Of a stretch of DNA of 9,115 nucleotides, positions 1 through 5,093 are shown one piece after another. Under the pieces are notes generated by a model that searched no databases, was not told the origin of the DNA, and worked only from the letters and a program-made list of their open reading frames with translations. Origin of the DNA: an uncultured Acetobacteraceae bacterium (GTDB lineage Bacteria; Pseudomonadota; Alphaproteobacteria; Acetobacterales; Acetobacteraceae); assembly GCA_903839965.1 (NCBI GenBank), contig CAIMEK010000074.1, forward strand, positions 1-9,115, read 5' to 3'. Both the position numbers and the translations under genes were made by a program. Position 1 is the stretch's first letter; each line of letters starts with the position of its first letter.

Positions 1-201
1 CGTCGGGTTCAGCGGCGGTGGCGGCGGCGCGGCAAAACGCTCGTCGAGCGAGGGATGATGCGCGTCCCGCCCCATCGCGATCAGCGGATCGATCCCCGCT
101 GCGGCGCAGGCGTTCACAGAGGCTTCGCTGAAATACCCGTTGTCCGCCAACAGCGCTTCGGCCTTGCCCAATGCGTCTGGCAGGTCGGCGATCCGGCGAA
201 C
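1..201 (-). pseudogene. IS1182-type transposase fragment, 5'-truncated
   Basis: On the minus strand an open frame runs from about base 201 to the window edge. It reads ADLPDALGKAEALLADNGYF, then SEASVNACAAAGIDPLIAMG, then a segment with RDAHHP and ERFAAPPPPP. The blocks LADNGYFSEA...ACAAAGI-PLIA-GR-AHHP-ERFA are typical of the late catalytic part of IS1182-like DDE transposases, which cut and paste an insertion sequence. The part that would come before it (the start codon and the first catalytic aspartate region) is absent. Upstream of about base 201 the sequence no longer resembles a transposase and an inverted repeat begins at 202. The copy is therefore broken at its 5' side. Its 3' side leaves the window, so the length of the remnant is unknown. 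The transposase call is fairly firm; the family name rests on remembered motifs and could be a related IS4/IS5-superfamily group. Confidence 0.65.
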
Positions 202-297
202 CGGACTATGCCGAACCGAACTGGAGGAATGTCCACTGGACGAGCCGCAAGTGGGCACCAACGATGGCTTCCATCCAGAACCATTCGGCATAGTCCG
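202..297. repeat. 14-bp perfect inverted repeat flanking 68 bp
   Basis: CGGACTATGCCGAA at 202-215 is the exact reverse complement of TTCGGCATAGTCCG at 284-297. The 68 bp between the arms contain no gene. The left arm begins where the transposase homology of the neighbouring fragment stops, so the repeat may mark a rearrangement junction or a small non-coding (MITE-like) insertion. No clear target-site duplication is seen next to the arms. The repeat itself is certain; its nature is inferred. Confidence 0.6.
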
Positions 298-308
298 CCA
301 CTTGGCAT

Positions 309-344
309 AGACGGCCTTATGCCGCACGCGGCGTAAGGCGGTCT
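309..344. repeat. Imperfect 17-bp hairpin
   Basis: The arms 309-325 (AGACGGCCTTATGCCGC) and 328-344 (GCGGCGTAAGGCGGTCT) pair at 15 of 17 positions around a 2-base centre. The hairpin lies about 55 bases beyond the stop codon (400-402) of the minus-strand secreted-protein remnant. It could be that gene's old terminator, but no T-run follows on the minus strand. An IS end or a repetitive extragenic palindrome is equally possible. Confidence 0.45.
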
Positions 345-399
345 CGATGAAGAGCGCGATGACGGCCCAATTTACCCCGCCTTCGTCGTTGCCGGCGCT

Positions 400-518
400 T
401 CAGGTGACCTTTACGAAGGCGCCACCAGTGCCGTCGTTCGCCAGCGCGAAGTTGCTGGTAGTAAAAGCTGCCGGCCAGGGTTAGTGTCGGTGTGTTGGTA
501 CCAGCGGTAACCGAGACT
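400..518 (-). pseudogene. Remnant C-terminus of a secreted repeat/adhesin-like protein, frameshifted
   Basis: The minus strand from about 518 reads VTAGTNTPTLTLAGSF. Changing frame by one base at the T-run (A-run 463-466 on the plus strand) lets it continue as TTSNFALANDGTGGAFVKVT and end at a TGA at 400-402. The pattern 'TPTLTL-GSF...F-L-NDGTGG--V-VT' resembles the ends of large alphaproteobacterial secreted proteins (RTX/hemolysin-like or autotransporter adhesins) built of repeats of this kind. As it stands the unshifted frame runs on as a basic, unnatural-looking peptide. Removing one T restores a sensible ending, which supports a real gene that has decayed. The N-terminal side is cut off near 520 by the transposase stub on the other strand. 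The family is recognised from pattern only, so the function is tentative. Confidence 0.42.
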
Positions 519-682
519 TGGCGCCGCCATGACAACACCAACCGTCCACATTCGGCTCTGGGCTACCGACCGCCGGCTCCAGAGCTCGTGCCATGGCCGC
601 CCTCCTCAGCCTCGTTAGCGGGCGCTCGGGCGGCCACCCCAACCCTGGCGCCACGACAGGCCATAAACCAACATCCGAAACA
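519..682 (+). pseudogene. C-terminal stub of an rve/DDE transposase (IS3/IS481-like)
   Basis: The plus strand encodes W-RRHDNTNRPHSALGYRPPAPE followed by a proline- and alanine-rich tail ending near ...LAPRQAINQHPKH. The block N-RPHSALGYRPPAPE is a hallmark of the C-terminal end of integrase-core (rve) transposases of the IS3/IS481 type. The catalytic DDE residues and everything upstream are missing, and on the 5' side the homology starts abruptly beside the secreted-protein remnant. The frame is not closed where such proteins normally end; it stays open into antisense of the 51-residue gene. The 3' limit given is therefore an estimate. The stub cannot encode a working enzyme and is a scar of an old insertion. 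Confidence 0.65.
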
Positions 683-710
683 TAGGCGCCGGTTCCCGGG
701 GTTCCTCCGT

Positions 711-866
711 TTACCCTGCGTCCTTATCTGTCACCGCGAGGGACGAATCGCGCTGCGCGATCTCGGCCAGCAGCGACCACACCCGGTCCGGCTCCATCGG
801 AGCGTCCGGGTCGTTCAGCAACCGGTCCAGTTCATCGAGCTTGCTCGCGTAGTCCATCTCGGTCAT
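711..866 (-). CDS. Small protein of unknown function, 51 aa
   Basis: This is an acidic 51-residue protein, MTEMDYASKLDELDRLLNDP then DAPMEPDRVWSLLAEIAQRD and a short tail to TAA. It has no signal peptide, membrane segment or cysteines. The first part (ASKLDELDRLL) and the stretch after the proline-containing break (PDRVWSLLAEIAQ) look like two amphipathic helices, suggesting a helical hairpin. The ATG at 866 is preceded by a good ribosome-binding site (GGGAG, about 7 bases away). This start is preferred over a longer in-frame start at 953, whose extension is low-complexity and lacks such a site. It lies 136 bases downstream of the 400-residue gene on the same strand and may be co-transcribed with it. 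I do not recognise the family; the start, site and composition make a real gene likely. Confidence 0.6.
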   Translation of the reverse strand: MTEMDYASKLDELDRLLNDPDAPMEPDRVWSLLAEIAQRDSSLAVTDKDAG

Positions 867-1002
867 GGGGCACTCCCGCACATCAGCGGCATCAGCAACG
901 CGGCCCCGGAACGCCGGCCGCCCGGGCACAGTTTCTTCCACCTCACGTTGCAAGTCCGTTCACTGGTTGCGGAATACCCAATCACGTCCGCGTGCGCGCC
1001 CT

Positions 1003-2205
1003 TTACACCGTCGACAGCACCGCCGGCGCCAGCGCGGCCGTCCGCGCGGCGGGATGGGCGGGATTGCGGAAACACAGTTCGCCCCCCGGCGCGGCGTCGG
1101 GTCCGTCGGTGCCGAACAGCTCGATGCGCGATACGCAGGTGACCGCCACCACGCCGCGCGCCTGCGGCAGGGTGAGGAACTGCCGCGCCTCGCCTTCCAG
1201 CTCCAGCCGCTCGCGCAGGTGCCGCCACTCCAGCCGGTCGGTATCCTCGACGAACATGGCCAGGATGCCGGGCCGTGTCCCGGTAAACCGCACCGGCGCC
1301 ACCGCCGCCATGCGCCGCTTGATCGCTCCCGCCACCTCGTTCTCCCGCCCGGCGCGCGCCGCCAGCACGAACACCCCGCGCCCCGAGGCGGTCACCGCCA
1401 GATGCGCCTCGTGGCCGAACTCGCGCCGCAGCGACGACATCAGGCCAAGCTCGTCGGCTTGCGCGCCGGCCAGCATCAGCGGATCGAGCCGCAACACCGC
1501 CGCCTCGTCGTGGTCGGCGCGGCGGCTGCCCTCCAGCAGCGTGCGGATGCGCTGGTGCAGCGCCGCCAGCCCGTCCTGCTCGCCGCCCTCGCGCAGGCCG
1601 TTGGGCAGCATCAGCTTCAGCAGGTAGCGCCCGGGATGCGCCGCCAGCCAGGTCTGCAGGTCGGGGTCGATGCGGTCCAGCAGCCGCACCCAGGCGGCGC
1701 GGTGCAGGTCGCGCCCGTCCTCGGCGGAAACCATGTCGCAGGCCAGCTCCGCCTCGACGCCGTGGCGCGACAGCAGCAGGTCGAACGGCGCGCCGTCCTC
1801 GAAGCCGGCGAACTGCACCTCAAAGCCGCGCTCGCGCTGCAGGCTGGCGGTGCGTAGCAGGTGGAGCATCGGCATCAGCGTGCTGCCGGTCTGCAGGCCC
1901 GCCCGCAGCGCCGCGCGCAGGCGCTCGCGCCCGTTGCGCGACAGGGTGCGATGCGTGCGCACCGCGCCCGCCGCCACCGTGGCCATGCGCCGTTCCGCCG
2001 CGTCGGGATCACGCAGCGAACGGCGGCGCATCCGTTCGATGGTCACTTCCACCGCATGCCGCCGCAGCGCCGCCTGGCCTTGCCGCTGGCCCAGCGCCAC
2101 CGCCTGCTCGATGGCGGCCAGGCGATCACCCCAGGCCCGTGCACCCACCAGGTCGACGAAGGCGTCGAGCGCGGGAGGCGGAGGCGGTTCGCCGGCTGTG
2201 GTCAT
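1003..2205 (-). CDS. Protein of unknown function, 400 aa, possible degenerate nuclease-like core
   Basis: This is a soluble 400-residue protein with no signal peptide or membrane span. Residues 1-110 are arginine- and alanine-rich helices after a proline run (residues 7-11). Residues 127-165 read GFEVQF, then PFDLLL (D142), then VEAELACDMVSAEDGR (E151, E153, D157, R165). This layout recalls the core of PD-(D/E)XK-type nuclease-like folds, where D...E-x-K is followed by 'S-D-GR', but the usual lysine is replaced by A or C. It may be inactive or only superficially similar. Residues 165-240 (WLAAHPGRYLLKLMLPNGL) and the C-terminal half contain alternating beta/alpha patterns without a recognised signature. 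The ATG at 2205 has GAGG five bases upstream. An in-frame GTG at 2256 has an even better GGAGG site and would give 417 residues. The gene lies 164 bases after aroC on the same strand. The coding call is firm; the function is unknown. Confidence 0.8.
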   Translation of the reverse strand: MTTAGEPPPPPALDAFVDLVGARAWGDRLAAIEQAVALGQRQGQAALRRHAVEVTIERMRRRSLRDPDAAERRMATVAAGAVRTHRTLSRNGRERLRAALRAGLQTGSTLMPMLHLLRTASLQRERGFEVQFAGFEDGAPFDLLLSRHGVEAELACDMVSAEDGRDLHRAAWVRLLDRIDPDLQTWLAAHPGRYLLKLMLPNGLREGGEQDGLAALHQRIRTLLEGSRRADHDEAAVLRLDPLMLAGAQADELGLMSSLRREFGHEAHLAVTASGRGVFVLAARAGRENEVAGAIKRRMAAVAPVRFTGTRPGILAMFVEDTDRLEWRHLRERLELEGEARQFLTLPQARGVVAVTCVSRIELFGTDGPDAAPGGELCFRNPAHPAARTAALAPAVLSTV

Positions 2206-2369
2206 GCCATCCTCGGTGGGGCGGTCGCGTTGCCCCGGGGCAACCCGTGGTCGCACGGAATTCCTCCCGAGGTCGAGAGTGGACCGCAGTAGTCCTGTAT
2301 CTTTTGATATCACAAGCATGGCAACTCGGCCGGCTCCCGCGGAACTGGGCGATGACGGCCGGGCAGCGG
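2206..2369 (-). promoter_or_regulatory. aroC/400-aa gene spacer with AT-rich island and palindromes
   Basis: This 164-base spacer holds, in minus-strand order, an AT-rich island around 2296-2315 with the 8-bp palindrome TGATATCA (2305-2312), a GGAGG site at 2263-2267, and two adjacent inverted repeats. The repeats are CCGTG-4 nt-CACGG (2245-2258) and the perfect 16-bp palindrome GTTGCCCCGGGGCAAC (2229-2244). The AT-rich island stands out in GC-rich surroundings and may hold a promoter for the downstream gene, although no convincing -35/-10 pair can be fixed. The palindromes lack a following T-run, so a simple intrinsic terminator for aroC is not supported. Confidence 0.35.
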
Positions 2370-3473
2370 TCAGTTGCGGGGCAGGCGGGCGCTGTCCGGA
2401 GCGTCGGGGTTCTGGGCACGCTGCCGCAGCAGGTGGTCGGCCAGGACACAGGCGAACATGGCCTCGCCCACCGGCACGGCGCGGATGCCCACGCAAGGAT
2501 CGTGCCTGCCCTTGGTCGCCACCTCCACCTCGCGCCCGTGGCGGTCCACCGCGGCGCGCGGCGTGCGGATGGAACTCGTTGGTTTCACGGCGAATCGGGC
2601 CACCACGGGCTGCCCGGTGGAAATCCCCCCCAGGATGCCTCCGGCGTGGTTGGAGCGGAAGGCCACCACGCCGTCGCGCATGCGCATTTCGTCGGCATTC
2701 GCCTCGCCGGATAGCGTCGCCGCGGCGAATCCGTCACCGATCTCCACCCCCTTCACCGCGTTGATGCTCATCAGCGCGGCGGCCAGGTCGGCGTCGAGCT
2801 TGCCGTAGACCGGGGCGCCCAGCCCGGGCGGCACTCCTTCGGCCACCACCTCGACCACAGCGCCGCAGGAGGAGCCGGCCTGGCGCACGCCGTCCAGATA
2901 TTCGGCCCAGGGTTCGACGGCGAGCGGATCGGGGCAGAAGAAGGGATTGGCCTGCACCGCATCCCAGTCCCAGCGGGCGCGGTCGATGGCGTGCGGGCCG
3001 ATCTGCACCAGGGCGCCGCGGATGCTCACCCGTCCGCCCAGCACCAGCCGGGCCACCGCGCCGGCGGCCACCCGCATGGCGGTCTCCCGGGCCGAGGCGC
3101 GCCCGCCGCCGCGCCAGTCGCGGATGCCGTATTTCAGCTCGTAAGTGAGGTCGGCGTGGCCGGGGCGGAACCGCTCCGCCAGTTCGCCGTAGTCCTTCGA
3201 GCGCTGGTCCACATTATCGATCTGCAGCGCGATCGGCGTTCCGGTGGTGACGCCCTCGAACACGCCGGAAAGGATGCGCACCTGGTCCGGCTCGCGGCGC
3301 TGGGTGGTGAAGCGCGACCGGCCGGGGCGGCGGCGGTCCAGCCAGGGCTGGATGTCGGCCTCGGAAAGCGGCAGGCGGGGCGGGCAGCCGTCGACCACGC
3401 AGCCGATCGCTGGCCCGTGGCTCTCGCCCCAGGTGGTGACGCGGAACAGGTGGCCGAAACTGTTATGCGACAT
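2370..3473 (-). CDS. aroC: Chorismate synthase
   Basis: AroC catalyses the last step of the shikimate pathway, converting 5-enolpyruvylshikimate 3-phosphate to chorismate with reduced FMN. It is cytosolic and tetrameric. Chorismate feeds aromatic amino acids, folate and ubiquinone. The 367 residues match the usual family length and carry the signatures in order: HNSFGHLFRVTTWGESHG at residues 3-20, with the catalytic histidine in GESHG; DRRRPGRSRFTTQRREPD and LSGVFEGVTTGTPIAL; then RPGHADLTYELKYGIRDWRG with GGGRASARETAMRVAAGA; and near the C-terminus GRHDPCVGIRAVPVGEAM. The ATG at 3473 is preceded by a GGTGGGGGA site about seven bases upstream. It follows fabI by 30 bases on the same strand, so the two are probably one transcript, an arrangement familiar in alphaproteobacteria. 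Nothing in the sequence suggests damage. Confidence 0.97.
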   Translation of the reverse strand: MSHNSFGHLFRVTTWGESHGPAIGCVVDGCPPRLPLSEADIQPWLDRRRPGRSRFTTQRREPDQVRILSGVFEGVTTGTPIALQIDNVDQRSKDYGELAERFRPGHADLTYELKYGIRDWRGGGRASARETAMRVAAGAVARLVLGGRVSIRGALVQIGPHAIDRARWDWDAVQANPFFCPDPLAVEPWAEYLDGVRQAGSSCGAVVEVVAEGVPPGLGAPVYGKLDADLAAALMSINAVKGVEIGDGFAAATLSGEANADEMRMRDGVVAFRSNHAGGILGGISTGQPVVARFAVKPTSSIRTPRAAVDRHGREVEVATKGRHDPCVGIRAVPVGEAMFACVLADHLLRQRAQNPDAPDSARLPRN

Positions 3474-3503
3474 GATCGTCCCCCACCGGCAAGAGAGGCG
3501 GGT

Positions 3504-4346
3504 TCAGTCGTTGGCGATCGTGAAGTCCGGCGCGTCGGGGTTCTTCATGCCCTGGATATGGTAACCGGAATCGACGTGGTGGACCTCGCCGGTGACCCCC
3601 GCCGAGAGGTCGGACAGCAGGTACATGCCGGCCCCGCCGACGTCCTCGATGGTGACGTTGCGGCGCAGCGGCGCGTTGAACTGGTTCCACTTCAGGATGT
3701 AGCGGAAGTCGCCGATGCCGCTGGAGGCCAGCGTGCGGATCGGGCCGGCGCTGATGGCGTTCACCCGCATGTTGCGCGGGCCGAGATCGGCGGCCAGGTA
3801 GCGCACCGAGGCCTCCAGCGCCGCCTTGGCGACCCCCATCACGTTGTAATGCGGCGTCCAGCGCTCGGCGCCCAGGTAGCTCAGCGTCAGCATCGCCCCG
3901 CCCGGGCGCATCATCGCCGCCGCCCGGCGGGCCACCGCGGTGAAGCTGTAGCAGGAGATGTCGAGCGCCTGCAGGAAGGCCTCGCGCGGGGTGTCGACGT
4001 AGCGGCCGCGCAGGTACTGCTTGTCGGCGTAGCCGATGGCGTGGACCAGGAAATCGAGGCTGTCCCAGCTTTCGGCCAGGGTGGCGAAAGCGGCGTCGAT
4101 GCTGGCGTCGTCGCTGACATCGCAATGTGTCAGCAGGTCGCTGCCGATGCTTCCCGCCAGCGGGCGCACCCGCTTCTCCAACGCCTCGCCCTGGTAGGTG
4201 AAGGCCAGTTCGGCGCCCTGCGCCGCGCAGGCGGCGGCGATGCCCCAGCCCAGCGAGCGGTCGTTCGCCACCCCCATGATCAGGCCACGACGGCCCGCCA
4301 TCAGCGTGCCCCGCTGGGGCACGCCCGCGTCGTTGCCCTGAGTCAT
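3504..4346 (-). CDS. fabI: Enoyl-[acyl-carrier-protein] reductase (NADH)
   Basis: FabI reduces the trans-2 double bond of enoyl-ACP with NADH, the last step of each fatty-acid elongation cycle. It is a cytosolic tetrameric SDR-type enzyme. The 280 residues contain the nucleotide-binding start GLIMGVANDRSLGWGIA (21-37), HAIGYADK (102-109), the catalytic Y157, Y167 and K174 (Y-x9-Y-x6-K, in SYLGAERWTPHYNVMGVAK), and AISAGPIRTLASSGIGDF. These are the classic FabI rather than FabV/FabK patterns. The glycine in HAIG, the methionine in YNVMG and the phenylalanine in GDF are those found in triclosan-sensitive enzymes, so sensitivity is expected (inference). The ATG at 4346 fits homologue length. Its upstream site (GTGGGATTCGG) is weak, and an in-frame ATG at residue 16 remains an alternative. 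It is first in the minus-strand run and divergent from pdxH. Confidence 0.97.
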   Translation of the reverse strand: MTQGNDAGVPQRGTLMAGRRGLIMGVANDRSLGWGIAAACAAQGAELAFTYQGEALEKRVRPLAGSIGSDLLTHCDVSDDASIDAAFATLAESWDSLDFLVHAIGYADKQYLRGRYVDTPREAFLQALDISCYSFTAVARRAAAMMRPGGAMLTLSYLGAERWTPHYNVMGVAKAALEASVRYLAADLGPRNMRVNAISAGPIRTLASSGIGDFRYILKWNQFNAPLRRNVTIEDVGGAGMYLLSDLSAGVTGEVHHVDSGYHIQGMKNPDAPDFTIAND

Positions 4347-4515
4347 GTCCGAATCCCACAAGTTGCTATCATTACGCCCCCTGGTGGCACAGGCAGGGGC
4401 AGTCGGGCAAGTAAGGCGGGCCAACGCGCCGGGCGGCATGCAAATACGCGACGGGTCTGGCCTTACTGTGTCTGTCCTGCCACATAAGCGCCCGACCCAG
4501 GAGAGACCGCCGAGC
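4347..4515. promoter_or_regulatory. Divergent fabI/pdxH intergenic region
   Basis: This 169-base gap must hold promoters for both fabI (leftward) and pdxH (rightward). For fabI, the minus strand has a -10-like TAATGAT at 4369-4375, about 25 bases before the start codon, without a clear -35. A 6-bp inverted repeat, CCCCTG (4378-4383) and CAGGGG (4394-4399), sits directly upstream of it and could be an operator. For pdxH, TTACTG near 4463 and ATAAGC near 4483 form only a weak, short-spaced pair. The pdxH ribosome-binding site AGGAGAG is at 4499-4505. The region is clearly regulatory by position; the individual sites are guesses. Confidence 0.4.
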
Positions 4516-5091
4516 ATGCCCGATCCTTTCGAACAGTTCCGCGACTGGTTCGCCGAAGCCGAACGAACGGAACCGAACGATCCCAACGCCATGACGCTGG
4601 CCTCTGCCACGCCGGAGGGCGTGCCCTCGGCGCGCATGGTGCTGCTGAAGGACTGGGATGCGCGCGGCTTCGTCTTCTACACCAACCTGGAAAGCCGCAA
4701 GGGCGACGAGCTGAAGGCCAACCCACACGCCGCCCTGCTGTTCCACTGGAAGAGCCTGCGCCGGCAGGTGCGCATCGAAGGCCCGGTGGAGCCGGTGTCC
4801 GACGCCGAGGCGGACACCTACTACGCCTCACGGCCAAGGCTATCACGCATCGGGGCCTGGGCCTCGCAGCAGTCGCGGCCGCTGCCCGGGCGGGGGGCGC
4901 TGCTCAAGCGGGTGGCCAAGTACGAGGCCATGCACCTGGGCGAGCGGGTGCCGCGCCCGGAGTTCTGGTCGGGCTGCCGCGTGGTGCCGGAGCGCATCGA
5001 GTTCTGGCAGGACATGCCGTTCCGCCTGCACGACCGCACCGTGTTCGTGCGCTCGGCCGCGGGCTGGGACGTCGTCAAGCTATATCCGTAG
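4516..5091 (+). CDS. pdxH: Pyridoxine/pyridoxamine 5'-phosphate oxidase
   Basis: PdxH oxidises pyridoxine 5'-phosphate or pyridoxamine 5'-phosphate to pyridoxal 5'-phosphate using FMN and oxygen, finishing vitamin B6 synthesis and salvage in the cytosol as a homodimer. The 191 residues are a little short of the roughly 200-218 common in the family but complete. Visible features are NAMTLASATPEG (24-35), the FMN-contacting RMVLLKDWD (40-48), FYTNLESRKGDEL (54-66), FHWKSLRRQVRIEG, the ASRPRLSRIGAWASQQS block, EFWSGCRVVPERIEFWQ, and the substrate-binding RLHDR (R170, H172) before the terminal KLYP. The ATG at 4516 follows an AGGAGAG site by 10 bases. The frame is open further upstream to 4345, but that extension runs through promoter DNA and is not family-like. 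The next gene starts two bases after its stop, suggesting an operon. Confidence 0.96.
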   Translation: MPDPFEQFRDWFAEAERTEPNDPNAMTLASATPEGVPSARMVLLKDWDARGFVFYTNLESRKGDELKANPHAALLFHWKSLRRQVRIEGPVEPVSDAEADTYYASRPRLSRIGAWASQQSRPLPGRGALLKRVAKYEAMHLGERVPRPEFWSGCRVVPERIEFWQDMPFRLHDRTVFVRSAAGWDVVKLYP

Positions 5092-5093
5092 CC

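Noticed and set aside
900..921. Small inverted repeat GCGGCC-10 nt-GGCCGC as a terminator
   Set aside because: The stem is only 6 bp with no T-run following on the minus strand; such repeats are common by chance at this GC content.
683..1142. Extension of the transposase stub frame past about 682
   Set aside because: The frame stays open only as antisense of the 51-residue and 400-residue genes; family-like residues stop near LAPRQAIN.
865..1857. 330-residue plus-strand frame
   Set aside because: It is antisense to the 400-residue gene, has a Q/H/R-rich product and no ribosome-binding site of note.
2991..4487. 498-residue open frame on the plus strand
   Set aside because: It is antisense to aroC and fabI and shows no recognisable domain; the composition is that of a shadow frame.
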